A stretch of 29,946 nucleotides of DNA from an uncultured Clostridia bacterium (GCA_937884975.1 CAKZZS010000034.1:1-29946), one strand, 5' to 3'. Shown: positions 16,639 to 24,421, counted from the stretch's first letter. Numbers and translations are program-made. Notes: generated by a model from the letters alone, not told the origin.

Positions 16639-17052
16639 ATGGACTCGAACGAGCAAACGAGCTTAAAAGGCTTATTTCAAGAAATGATTCCCGAATCCGT
16701 GAACGTTGTTCGCGGAAAAGTTGTGTCCGCGTCGCCGCTCAAAATTCAGGTCGTGAACGACGATAAACTTCTCTTATCGGAGAATCTTCTTTGCGTCCCG
16801 GGGCACTTGACAGACTACACGACGACCTGCAACCTCCTGCTGGGGGACGGCTCGCTCAGCGGTCAAACAAAAACGGACGGCCAGCACGGCGGGCACCTGA
16901 GCGGCGACGGCTCGCACAATCACAGCTTATCGACCTTCAACATTTACAGCGCAACGCTCACGGTACATAACGCGCTCAAGCTGGGCGAGACGGTTTATTT
17001 GCTCAGCTTCAACGAGGGCAAGAAGTATTATATCCTCGACAGGGAGGTGTGA
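16639..17052 (+). CDS. xkdR: Baseplate protein, DUF2577/XkdR-like
   Basis: The 137-aa product shows the DUF2577 pattern: a short helix, VVRGKVVSASPLKIQVVNDD, LLSENLLCVPGHLTDY, a glycine/His loop (GQHGGHLSGDGSHNH), then LKLGETVYLLSFNEGKKYYI and LDREV. The family is an OB-fold baseplate component in PBSX-like phages. RBS AAAGGAGGCGAGGGC at 16624. Stop and next RBS overlap. Confidence 0.88.
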   Translation: MDSNEQTSLKGLFQEMIPESVNVVRGKVVSASPLKIQVVNDDKLLLSENLLCVPGHLTDYTTTCNLLLGDGSLSGQTKTDGQHGGHLSGDGSHNHSLSTFNIYSATLTVHNALKLGETVYLLSFNEGKKYYILDREV

Positions 17053-17054
17053 CG

Positions 17055-17465
17055 ATGAGCGTATTTATTCCGATTCCGATTGAGGATATAGAGATTGCGG
17101 CGGAGCAGCCTTCCAAAACGTATAAGCTCGACGTTGAGCGGGGGCGTATTTTCCCAGTCGGCACCTGCGACGGTTTGGAGGCGGTCAATCAGTTTATCAA
17201 AAAAGCTCTTTTGACGCCGCGCTTCCGCTGCTTAATTTACGATAATCAGTACGGCAGCGAAATCAAACAGACGATTATCGCCGATGACGCGACGACCGAA
17301 TACATCGAGACGGAAATGCCACGTATCGTAAAGGACGCGTGCCTCTGCGACAGCCGCGTACTCGACATTTACGACTTCTCCTTTTCGTTCGAGAAGGAAA
17401 GAGCGTTTATCCGGTTTACGGCAAATACGATATTCGGCGAGACCGTTGTGGAGGAGGTGATTTAG
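17055..17465 (+). CDS. xkdS: Baseplate wedge protein, DUF2634/XkdS (gp25-like)
   Basis: The 136-aa product (MSVFIPIPIEDIEIAAEQ...) is the gp25-like wedge protein that starts sheath assembly at the baseplate. Markers are PSKTYKLDVERGRIFPVGTC, AVNQFIKKALLTPRFRCLIY and DNQYGSEIKQTI. A GTG at 17049 is in frame, but the ATG at 17055 has GGGAGG seven bases upstream and is preferred. The next gene begins right after its TAG. Confidence 0.9.
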   Translation: MSVFIPIPIEDIEIAAEQPSKTYKLDVERGRIFPVGTCDGLEAVNQFIKKALLTPRFRCLIYDNQYGSEIKQTIIADDATTEYIETEMPRIVKDACLCDSRVLDIYDFSFSFEKERAFIRFTANTIFGETVVEEVI

Positions 17466-18584
17466 TTGTTTGAAGACAGAACCTATGAGAATATTATGGC
17501 CGAGTGCTTAGCCGCTGCGCCTGAGGGTATCGACCTAAGGCAAGGCGGTATTTTCTATGACGCCGTAGCGTCGGCCGCGTTTAAGATTGCTCAGTTTTAC
17601 GCCGACATAAGCACGGCGTTCGACCTCGTTTTTCTCGCTACCGCAGTTGATGAATACCTTGACCGCAAAGGCGCGGAATATGGCGTTTTCCGGTTGCCCG
17701 CCGTCCCTGCTACCTATGAATACATCTGGGAAGGCAGCGCTCAGCCGCTCGTCGGCAGCAGATTTTTCGCGGACGATATGTTTTTCGAGCTCAAGCAGAG
17801 CGACGGCGTAGGCCTCTACTTAGAGGCAGAAACGGCAGGCGCGAAAAGCGGCACAATTCTCTCAGGTACTCCGGCCGTGCCGGTTGAGAGTATTAGTGGC
17901 CTTACAGTCTCTACCTTTGGAGACCTTATCGTTCCCGGCTCCGACGCTGAAAGCGACGACGACTATCGCGAGCGTATTCAAGAGAAAATCGCAGGCCCCG
18001 CAGAGAACGGAAACCGGCAGCATTACAAAACGTGGTGCGAGTCGATTCCGGGCGTTGGCCGCGCGAGAATCATTCCGCTCTTTGCCGGTGAAAATACCGT
18101 AATGGGCGTAATCGTAGGTACGGACGGGACGCCGGCGGTCGCGGCGGTTGTCGAGCAGGTGCAAGAGTATGTCGACCCTATCACGCTTGGGGAAACGGTT
18201 ATTGTGGACGGCGAAACGATTCCTGTGGGCGACGGACTCGGAGACGGCGCCGCGAATATCGGCGCGCACTTTGCGGCCGTAGCGGCGGCAGGCGTCTCCG
18301 TCAACATATCCTTTAGCGTGGAGCTCAAGAGCGGCGCAACGCTCGCGCAGGTCGAGGAGGAAGCGGTTACGGCGATAACCGACTACCTCAAAGGCCTTGC
18401 CTTGAATACGCCGGAAAAGCAGACGGTTATCGTACGTCTCTCGGACGTCGGCTCGATTATTCATACTCTATCCGGGCTCCTTGACTATGCCGCTCTTGAG
18501 CTTAACGGAGAGACGGCGAACATTGAAATCTCGGACAGACAAGTCGCCGTTCTCGGGGAGGTGACCGTCAGTGAAATTGTATGA
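17466..18584 (+). CDS. xkdT: Baseplate J-like protein (XkdT)
   Basis: The 372-aa product is a baseplate wedge J protein: MFEDRTYENIMAECLAAAPE, LRQGGIFYDAVASAAFKIAQ, FLATAVDEYLDRKGAEYGVFR, PGSDAESDDDYRERI and GNRQHYKTWCESIPGVGRAR are all family hallmarks. The start is a TTG at 17466, immediately after the previous stop and with GGAGGAGGTGA eight bases upstream. It overlaps the DUF2313 gene by 14 bases. Confidence 0.93.
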   Translation: MFEDRTYENIMAECLAAAPEGIDLRQGGIFYDAVASAAFKIAQFYADISTAFDLVFLATAVDEYLDRKGAEYGVFRLPAVPATYEYIWEGSAQPLVGSRFFADDMFFELKQSDGVGLYLEAETAGAKSGTILSGTPAVPVESISGLTVSTFGDLIVPGSDAESDDDYRERIQEKIAGPAENGNRQHYKTWCESIPGVGRARIIPLFAGENTVMGVIVGTDGTPAVAAVVEQVQEYVDPITLGETVIVDGETIPVGDGLGDGAANIGAHFAAVAAAGVSVNISFSVELKSGATLAQVEEEAVTAITDYLKGLALNTPEKQTVIVRLSDVGSIIHTLSGLLDYAALELNGETANIEISDRQVAVLGEVTVSEIV

Positions 18585-19764
18585 GAACGCCTACCCGAGC
18601 ACCTACGATGAGATTAAAACGTGGTACCCCGTATGGTATAGAGACGTCTTTGAGATGGACGCTCTTTGGCGAGTATGGGGCGACCAGCTCGATGGGATTC
18701 AGGCCGGCATTATTCGGGCGATAGATAACAACTTTATCGACTACGCCGACGCGGAGACACTTACAAAATGGGAGGACTTTTTCGGTATCACTTACGACGG
18801 CCCTCGTACAATCGTGGACCGCCGCAATTTGCTCAAGGCCATTTTGCTCGGCTCGGGGCACATAGGGCAGCAGGAAATTAAGGATATGGTCGCAGTTTTC
18901 ACGGACGGTGAAATCGAAGTACAGCTTATCGGCGGTATGATAAGAATTACCGTAACGCGAGACTTCGGCGATAACTTTAACCTTTACGACTGTCACTATA
19001 TTCTCGATGGCCGAATCCCCGCGCACCTCGCGCTGGATATGGTCGATAGGCTCCTTCCCGTCTCAGTGTTCAATGATAACCGGTTTATCTTTGAGGGCCT
19101 GAGAATCAAGTTTGCGGTGCAAAATCGCACTTTGGCGCGAGATGGCATACAGCTTAACGGAGAAAGAACGCTTAACGGCACGTGGAGGCTTGACTCCGTT
19201 CGTCCGGGCTTACAATTCCCCGCTTTTAAGGCGGCTATTGCGCTTCCTAAGAACGATATAGCTTATGCTCCGCGAGCTCTCGCGTTCTCTAATTACCCGC
19301 TGAGGAACGCCTTCGGCCTGTCGGTCGGCCTTGCGTTTCCGCTACAAGCTAAGAATCAATTTGGGCTCGCCTATATCGGCACCGGTATAAAAGCGGTGTT
19401 CCGCAATTACGGCGAGCAACTTCAGGGATTCCCGCTCGACGGGAGAAACGAGCTTGACGGCTCGTGGGACCTCAGCTCTAAGAGAGGGCCGATATTTGGC
19501 GGCATTGCGCCGCAAGAGCTCTTTGCAACCGGGTACTCAGTCCAGAATGCCTTTAGCGCGTCCGCAGGCGTGATTCTCAATATGCACGCGGCGCAAACGG
19601 AAAATTTCCGTCAAGGGACGACTGCGGTCGAGGGCCTCAGCGCTCAACAGCCGCTCGGCTTGTCCGGCTCGGTAATCAAGGACGGGCGTTGGACCCTTAA
19701 CGGTGATTTTATATTAAACGGCGCTATGAATTTAGCGCAAATCTACGAACAGGAGGATTTATAA
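18571..19764 (+). CDS. xkdU: DUF2313/XkdU-like baseplate protein with repeat extension
   Basis: The first ~185 residues match XkdU/YmfQ-like proteins (WYRDVFEMDALWRVWGDQLD, FIDYADAETLTKWEDFFGI, RIPAHLALDMVDRLLPV). The GTG at 18571 has GGGGAGGTGACC upstream and overlaps the baseplate J gene. Members of this family are normally ~200 aa; this one is 397. The extra ~210 residues contain imperfect copies of an LNGxRxLNGxWxLxS unit (IQLNGERTLNGTWRLDS, FPLDGRNELDGSWDLSS, VIKDGRWTLNGDFILNG). These probably form a beta-rich adapter to the fibres encoded next. Confidence 0.88.
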   Translation: MKLYENAYPSTYDEIKTWYPVWYRDVFEMDALWRVWGDQLDGIQAGIIRAIDNNFIDYADAETLTKWEDFFGITYDGPRTIVDRRNLLKAILLGSGHIGQQEIKDMVAVFTDGEIEVQLIGGMIRITVTRDFGDNFNLYDCHYILDGRIPAHLALDMVDRLLPVSVFNDNRFIFEGLRIKFAVQNRTLARDGIQLNGERTLNGTWRLDSVRPGLQFPAFKAAIALPKNDIAYAPRALAFSNYPLRNAFGLSVGLAFPLQAKNQFGLAYIGTGIKAVFRNYGEQLQGFPLDGRNELDGSWDLSSKRGPIFGGIAPQELFATGYSVQNAFSASAGVILNMHAAQTENFRQGTTAVEGLSAQQPLGLSGSVIKDGRWTLNGDFILNGAMNLAQIYEQEDL

Positions 19765-19765
19765 C

Positions 19766-20164
19766 ATGGCAAACGAAAACAGCGTAATCACAAGGGCCCG
19801 CAGGGTGGCGCTCTGTAATGCGACCAGCAGGGGCTCGTCCGTCCAGACGATTTACCCTATCAGTCATATCGTGTTCGGCGACGCCGGCGTAGATGGCAAT
19901 GGCGACCCTATCGCCCCAAGCGATACCCAGACCGCTCTCACCCATGCCATCGGTACCTACCCCATCGACGCGGCGCCTACCTATCCCGAGACCACTACAG
20001 CTCGTTATACCGTGACGATTCCCGCGGCCGACTTGGCAGGAGCGGAAATCAGCGAGGCCGGTCTTGTGGACAGCAACGGCACGCTTTGCGCCATCAAGAC
20101 CATGTACGTCAAGCGCAAGGACGCCGGCGTGACGTTTACCTTCACATTCGACGACGAATTTTAA
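19766..20164 (+). CDS. Tail fibre or fibre-attachment protein
   Basis: The 132-aa product has features of tail-collar/fibre N-terminal (DUF3751-like) domains: ISHIVFGDAG, TALTHAIGTYPIDAAPTYPE, then GAEISEAGLVDSNGTLCAIK and TFTFTFDDEF. It starts one base after the DUF2313 stop with RBS GGAGGATTTATAAC. It probably links the baseplate to the diversified protein encoded downstream. Confidence 0.75.
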   Translation: MANENSVITRARRVALCNATSRGSSVQTIYPISHIVFGDAGVDGNGDPIAPSDTQTALTHAIGTYPIDAAPTYPETTTARYTVTIPAADLAGAEISEAGLVDSNGTLCAIKTMYVKRKDAGVTFTFTFDDEF

Positions 20165-20178
20165 GGAGGGCCTAATCT

Positions 20179-21216
20179 ATGGCAAATTATGATTTTCCTA
20201 CTAATCCGACGTACAGCACGGCAATACGTAAGCTGGAGGACACGGACCCCGCCAGCGCAACGAGCATTTTCAATCCGCTTATTCAGCAGCTTATCACCAA
20301 CACGCACGCCGTGAAAAAGTCAGTTGATGGGCTGAAGATGTTCGCGCTCGCTATCACGTTCAGCCCGAGCATGAAGGATATGCCCTTTACCGTGTCGGGC
20401 AACGGCATGACGACCTACAACGGCACCGTGTCCGATACGCTCGCTGCCGCGGTCGCCGTTCCGAATGCGAACACGACCTACACGGTCCAGTGCGCGGGTA
20501 AGAGCGCAAGGGTGACGACGGGCGACTACTACGGCATTTATTACGTCCACGTCGACACAATCTCCCTGATTCTCTCGGAAAACTCGTGGGCCCAGATTGC
20601 GGCGGTGTCCGCAGCGGGGAACGCGGAGAATTATTGGAGCGTCGGCGACGAGATTGATATTGTCGTGGACGGCGAGACGCTTACCCTCCAGATTTACGGC
20701 TTCAATCACGACGACCTGACGGGCGGCGGCAAGGCCGGTATCACCTTCGGCTTGAAAAACCTAATGGCCGCTACCCGTCAAATGAATAGCTCTAACACGA
20801 ACGCCGGCGGCTTTACGGGAAGCGCTATGTACAACTGGCTGCAAAATACCCTGTACCCGCTCCTTCCTGACGACCTCAAATCGGCCATTAAGGCGGTCGA
20901 TAAAAAGACTTCGGCCGGTCAGCAATCCACGACCATAAACACGGACAGCATGAAGCTATTCCTTTTTTCCGAGGTTGAGTGTTTTGGTACAACGACTTAC
21001 TCGGTCGCGGGCGAGGGCGAAGTCTACCCCATCTTTACCGACAGCGCAAGCCGAATCAAGAAGTTGTCTAACGGCGCAGGTTCTGCGTACAGTTGGTGGG
21101 AGCGTTCACCAAACGCCAGCAGCTCGACCGGCTTCTGCATTGTCACCAGCAGCGGCACCGCCAACGCCACCAGCGCCAGCAACTCTAGGGGCGTTTGCTT
21201 CGGCTTCTGTATTTAA
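20179..21216 (+). CDS. DGR target 1: tail receptor-binding protein with variable C-terminus
   Basis: The 345-aa protein is the likely receptor-binding tip of the tail. The N-terminal ~120 residues are fibre-like; the middle ends in NSWAQIAAVSAAGN. The rest is a DUF6273/C-type-lectin-like domain: YWSVGDEIDIVVDGETLTLQ, ITFGLKNLMAATRQMN, LLPDDLKSAIKAVDKKT, KLFLFSEVECFG. It ends in WWERSPN, FCIVTSSGT, and RGVCFGFCI. The last ~43 codons are the variable repeat VR1 at 21081-21214. Diversified residues lie on the exposed face of the lectin fold by analogy with Mtd and other DGR targets. RBS AAGGAGGGCC precedes the ATG. Confidence 0.88.
   Translation: MANYDFPTNPTYSTAIRKLEDTDPASATSIFNPLIQQLITNTHAVKKSVDGLKMFALAITFSPSMKDMPFTVSGNGMTTYNGTVSDTLAAAVAVPNANTTYTVQCAGKSARVTTGDYYGIYYVHVDTISLILSENSWAQIAAVSAAGNAENYWSVGDEIDIVVDGETLTLQIYGFNHDDLTGGGKAGITFGLKNLMAATRQMNSSNTNAGGFTGSAMYNWLQNTLYPLLPDDLKSAIKAVDKKTSAGQQSTTINTDSMKLFLFSEVECFGTTTYSVAGEGEVYPIFTDSASRIKKLSNGAGSAYSWWERSPNASSSTGFCIVTSSGTANATSASNSRGVCFGFCI
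21081..21214 (+). repeat. DGR variable repeat VR1
   Basis: This aligns without gaps to the template repeat (offset 658). In 134 positions I count 17 mismatches, all at adenines of the template (to G, C or T). Two of them (21204 C, 21212 T) are also found in VR2 and so probably mark the IMH/IMH* difference rather than mutagenesis. Confidence 0.95.
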
Positions 21217-21241
21217 TCCACTAATCTTAGTAAATCCGGGG
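21187..21241 (+). repeat. 55-bp exact direct repeat (copy 1)
   Basis: Identical to 29892-29946 at the contig end. It covers the end of the variable repeat, the stop codon, 20-odd bases of flank and the first bases of the hairpin arm. Confidence 0.95.
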
Positions 21242-21256
21242 CCCCTGTGGCCCCGG
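21236..21256 (+). other. DGR post-VR hairpin
   Basis: An 8-bp perfect GC stem, CCGGGGCC (21236-21243) with GGCCCCGG (21249-21256), has a 5-base loop and lies 19 bases after the target stop. No T-run follows, so it is not a typical terminator. DGRs such as that of phage BPP-1 need a hairpin/cruciform in this position for efficient retrohoming. Confidence 0.8.
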
Positions 21257-21271
21257 TAAGAGGTAAAACGC

Positions 21272-21700
21272 ATGTCGGTATATAAATCGAAACGCGGCGA
21301 AAGCGCGGCGCAATTCGTAGAGACCGCCCGCCAGCTTGAGGCCTACACCTTAACGCAGTGCTTGAAGATTCCAAAGAGGTACACATTTTTCCTTTCGACG
21401 GAAATCATGCGCTTAGCGAGCGAGGTCTACAACAACGTCAAATCGGCAAACAGCATTTTCCCCGGCAATCAACATGAGGCGCAAATGCGGCGCGACAAGC
21501 TGACGGAAGCAAACAACGCGCTTCAATGCCTCGCGGGGAAGCTTGGCCTTTTAGGCGACGTGCTGCGCAAGAATCCCTCGCAGTTTAAGGGCCTCAACAA
21601 CGCCCTTGAAACTTGGGGCAATTTTATCGCTGAGGAAGCTAAGCTAATCTCCGGCGTCAAGAAGTCGGATAAGCAGCGGTTTAAGGATTTACCGCTTTAA
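21272..21700 (+). CDS. avd: Avd-like accessory variability protein
   Basis: The 142-aa protein is nearly all helix and basic, as expected for the Avd four-helix bundle that binds DGR RNA and the reverse transcriptase. Segments include FVETARQLEAYTLTQCLKIP, FFLSTEIMRLASEVYNNVK and RRDKLTEANNALQCLAGKLG, the last resembling the third helix of Avd/23S-IVP proteins. It sits between VR1 and TR, the usual place. An RBS-like TAAGAGGT precedes the ATG. Confidence 0.87.
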   Translation: MSVYKSKRGESAAQFVETARQLEAYTLTQCLKIPKRYTFFLSTEIMRLASEVYNNVKSANSIFPGNQHEAQMRRDKLTEANNALQCLAGKLGLLGDVLRKNPSQFKGLNNALETWGNFIAEEAKLISGVKKSDKQRFKDLPL

Positions 21701-21738
21701 CAAAAGCCTTGGGTCAAGCCCTGCAATGTTGCTCGTGC

Positions 21739-21872
21739 TTCTGCGAACAATTGGTGGGAGCGTTCACCAAACGCCAACAACTCGACCAACTTCTGCAATG
21801 TCAACAGCAACGGCAACGCCAACAACAACAACGCCAGCAACTCAAGGGGCGTTTGCTTCGGATTCTGTAATT
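21739..21872 (+). repeat. DGR template repeat (TR)
   Basis: This is the non-coding template for mutagenic retrohoming. Read in the target frame it has 16 Asn codons (AAC/AAT), the usual DGR codon that allows many substitutions when A is randomised. I count about 41 adenines in 134 bases. Both VR1 and VR2 derive from it by adenine-only changes. It lies between the Avd-like gene and the reverse transcriptase. Confidence 0.95.
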
Positions 21873-22109
21873 TATAGAATCATGGTCAGACAAAGTAGCT
21901 TAACTTTAAGTGAAATCCGTACCGTTACAGAAGGAGGGCTTTAGACATCCCTGCCCGGGAGATTCCCGGCTAAAACACCTCTTTAATGCGGCCGTCCGGA
22001 CGCTGCTTGCATGGCGGGAGATTGCGCGATTATCCCGTTTCATGGACGGCGCCGCTACGCAGTTGGAATGCGCGCCCTACAATAATACTGTATAAGGAGG
22101 ACAATTTTA
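21873..22109 (+). ncRNA. TR-RT spacer, likely part of the DGR RNA
   Basis: This 237-base stretch has no convincing gene. It carries short inverted repeats, for example CCGGGA/TCCCGG at 21955-21969 and the GTCCGGAC palindrome near 21994. In characterised DGRs the spacer just after TR folds and primes cDNA synthesis, so the same role is likely here. The RT ribosome binding site (AAGGAGGACAA) is at its end. Confidence 0.6.
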
Positions 22110-23270
22110 ATGACAAGCGAGGAACGCCACGAAATAAGGTACCAAAGGCGAAAGCAAAAGCGCGAGGCGAGAAGGCTCGCGAGGAGCCTCGCCTGCGGAA
22201 ACCTTGAGGAAGTTTTCTCGTATGATAACCTCTATGCCTCGGGGCATATCTGCTCTAAAGGCGTAGCTTGGAAGTGCTCGACTCAGCAATACCGACTTAA
22301 CCTCGTCACAAACACCGCGGTGACCCGCAAGCAAGTCCTTGACGGCTCTTACAAGAGCAAAGGCTTTGTGGAATTTCAGCTCTACGACCGCGGAAAGTGG
22401 CGGCGGATTCGCGCCGTGCACATCGGCGAGCGCGTGGTCCAGAGAACGCTATGCGACAAGCTAATTATCCCGGTATTCACGCCGGCGCTTATCTACGACA
22501 ACGGCGCCAGTATGAAGGGAAAAGGGATTGACTTTGCTATGAACCGCCTAAACTGCCATTTGCAGCGCCATTGGCGCAAGCACGGCACGAAGGGCGGTAT
22601 TTTAGTGTTTGATTTTAAGGACTACTTCGGCTCGGCGAATCACGAACCGGTACGCAACGAGCTCGAACGGCGGGTGCATGACCCGCGTCTCCGCGCTATG
22701 GCGAATATGTTTCTTGACAACTTCGGCCCTGTCGGGTACGGCCTCGGAAGTCAAATCTCGCAAATATCGGCGATTATGCTTCCGAACAAGCTCGACCATG
22801 TTATCAAGGAAGAGCTTGGAATCAAAGGCTACGGCCGGTATATGGACGACGGCTATTTGATTCACGAGGATATTGAATACCTCAAGTATTGCCTTGCCAG
22901 AATCGACGAGGTTTGCAAGTCTCTCGGCATAACGCTGAACAGAAAGAAGACGCGTATCATTCCCATTCAGAAAGGGGTGACGTTTCTTAAAACGAAATTC
23001 ATTCTCACGGAAACCGGCCGAGTCCTGCGGAAAATGAGCCGCGCGTCTATAAGGGCTATGAAGCGCAAGCTCTACATTTTCAGGAAGTGGGTAGAATCCG
23101 GCAAGTTTACCCTTGAGGACGTTCGCACGGCTTATGAAAGCTGGCGCGGGCACATGCGACGCGGTGACTCCTATAAAGCGATTGCCCGCGTAGACGAGTA
23201 TTTCAAAAGGCTGTTCGGATTCCATCCGAACGATAAAAACAAATTCAGGAGGTTAACGCTATGTACTTAA
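22110..23270 (+). CDS. DGR reverse transcriptase
   Basis: The 386-aa enzyme copies the TR RNA to cDNA with errors at adenines. RT motifs in order: RVVQRTLCDKLIIPVF and DNGASMKGKG (about 108-138), FDFKDYF (motif A, about 167-173), GLGSQISQISA (motif B, about 211-221, with the SQ that is diagnostic of DGR RTs in place of the QGxxxSP of retrovirus/intron RTs), YMDD (motif C, about 244-247), and LGITLNRKKTRI (motif D). There is no maturase or endonuclease domain, so it is not a group II intron. Its last 10 bases overlap the start of the next gene. Confidence 0.95.
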   Translation: MTSEERHEIRYQRRKQKREARRLARSLACGNLEEVFSYDNLYASGHICSKGVAWKCSTQQYRLNLVTNTAVTRKQVLDGSYKSKGFVEFQLYDRGKWRRIRAVHIGERVVQRTLCDKLIIPVFTPALIYDNGASMKGKGIDFAMNRLNCHLQRHWRKHGTKGGILVFDFKDYFGSANHEPVRNELERRVHDPRLRAMANMFLDNFGPVGYGLGSQISQISAIMLPNKLDHVIKEELGIKGYGRYMDDGYLIHEDIEYLKYCLARIDEVCKSLGITLNRKKTRIIPIQKGVTFLKTKFILTETGRVLRKMSRASIRAMKRKLYIFRKWVESGKFTLEDVRTAYESWRGHMRRGDSYKAIARVDEYFKRLFGFHPNDKNKFRRLTLCT

Positions 23271-23962
23271 TTTTGAATCAGGCCGAGCGAATCGTCGACA
23301 TTTCAGAGGAAGCCCGCTTTGTGAGGCGGCAGGAAAACGGCGTGGTCGTCGGGTGCGCCGAAAGCGAGGCGGACGCGATTTATTCAGCAAACGCCGACAG
23401 CTTCTACCCTTTGGAGCCTACCGGATATATTGGGGACGGTCACGCGCTGGTTGAGGTGGAAACTGTCCCCGACGAGGTTGTCGCCGGTTATTACTTCTAC
23501 CACTCTGGCGAATTCTTCTCCACCGAGGAGGAGCTGCAAAAGCTCGCGCGTGCGAACGCAGAGCAGGACCTCGTACCTCTCGCGAGCCTTATGTTCGTAC
23601 AGATGGCGACCGAGGGCAAATTTGACGACACGACTATTACCGAGCACGCCGGACAATTTCCCGCTTGGGCCTGCTCCGTCAAATACGACGCCGATGCTAT
23701 CGTGTCGTATGAGGGCAAGCTGTTTCGCTGCTTGCAAGGGCACTCCTCGCAGGAGGATTGGACGCCCGGAACGGCCGCGAGCCTGTGGAAAGAAATCGGA
23801 GACCCTACCGCCGAATGGCCTGAGTGGAGCCAGCCCATTGGCGCAGTCGACGCATACGCGCTTGACGATAAGGTTACGCACAACGGAAAGCAGTGGGTAA
23901 GCTCTTGCGATAACAACGTATGGGAGCCCGGTGTCTACGGCTGGACGGAGGTAGACGCATAA
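23261..23962 (+). CDS. Phage tail accessory protein with two CBM5/12-like modules
   Basis: The 233-aa product has an N-terminal strand (MYLILNQAERIVDISEEARF) and two C-terminal modules with the carbohydrate-binding CBM5/12 pattern: YDADAIVSYEGKLFRCLQGH then WTPGTAASLW, and VDAYALDDKVTHNGKQWVSS then WEPGVYGW. Such proteins bind surface glycans in tails. Its ATG lies inside the RT gene with RBS CAGGAGGTTAACG, so it is coupled to the DGR and may work with the diversified tip protein. Confidence 0.75.
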   Translation: MYLILNQAERIVDISEEARFVRRQENGVVVGCAESEADAIYSANADSFYPLEPTGYIGDGHALVEVETVPDEVVAGYYFYHSGEFFSTEEELQKLARANAEQDLVPLASLMFVQMATEGKFDDTTITEHAGQFPAWACSVKYDADAIVSYEGKLFRCLQGHSSQEDWTPGTAASLWKEIGDPTAEWPEWSQPIGAVDAYALDDKVTHNGKQWVSSCDNNVWEPGVYGWTEVDA

Positions 23963-24294
23963 TGACGATTCAAATTGATATTATGGGCCTCCTCGCTCTT
24001 ATGAGCATTCCGTCCGCAATTACCGGCTTTTGCTTTTGGCTGCTTCAAAAGAACATCACGAAGCGGGACGCCGTGCGCGATAAGCAGGAGGAGGCCAAAA
24101 AGGAAAACGAGCTCTTACTGATTCGCGGCGTCGGCGCCGCTATCGCGCTCGGCGAGGCTACGGCCCGCGCCATGCAGAGAATCCCCGACGCGCATTGTAA
24201 TGGGGATATGAAAGAGGCCTTGGAATACGCGCAGAAGGTCAAACACGAACAACAGGACTTCCTGCGCAAGCAAGGTATAGAAAATCTTTATTGA
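23962..24294 (+). CDS. Small membrane protein, possible lysis accessory
   Basis: The 110-aa product starts at the ATG at 23962, overlapping the previous stop by one base (TAATG). It has one hydrophobic segment near the N-terminus (IMGLLALMSIPSAITGFCFW) followed by a charged helix (KRDAVRDKQEEAKKENELLL) and a soluble C-terminus. Single-span proteins of this shape often lie next to the endolysin; a holin-associated role is plausible but unproven. Confidence 0.65.
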   Translation: MTIQIDIMGLLALMSIPSAITGFCFWLLQKNITKRDAVRDKQEEAKKENELLLIRGVGAAIALGEATARAMQRIPDAHCNGDMKEALEYAQKVKHEQQDFLRKQGIENLY

Positions 24295-24307
24295 GGAGGA
24301 ATCTGCT

Positions 24308-24421
24308 ATGAAGGTAGACCCTAAAGACCTTTTGGGCGTAGAAGTCCCGGAAGGCGAGGAAATCACGGCGGAGACTCTTGACGAGCTCTCCAACGGAAAG
24401 GGGGACGACGAAAATGAGTAA
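24308..24421 (+). CDS. 37-aa acidic peptide upstream of endolysin
   Basis: ATG at 24308 with TGAGGAGGAATCT upstream. The peptide begins MKVDPKDLLGVEVPEGEEIT and ends in GKGDDENE, very acidic. It is too small for most gene finders. Its stop overlaps the amidase ATG at 24414 by eight bases, so it may act as a translational coupler for the lysin. No family is known to me. Confidence 0.6.
   Translation: MKVDPKDLLGVEVPEGEEITAETLDELSNGKGDDENE

Noticed and set aside
21218..21233. CCACTAATCTTAGTAA after both VRs as a further operator site
   Set aside because: Only one half-site fits TTACY-N6-RGTAA; its conservation is already explained by the duplicated 55-bp unit.
21726..21944. Small open frame across the template repeat
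   Set aside because: Different frame from the target, with no RBS; the adenine-rich TR explains its poly-Thr product.
21910..22095. 61-codon frame in the TR-RT spacer
   Set aside because: No RBS, and the region has the structure and position of the DGR RNA spacer.
22110..23270. Group II intron or retron reverse transcriptase
   Set aside because: No maturase or endonuclease domain, motif B is GLGSQ, and an adenine-only TR/VR pair is present.
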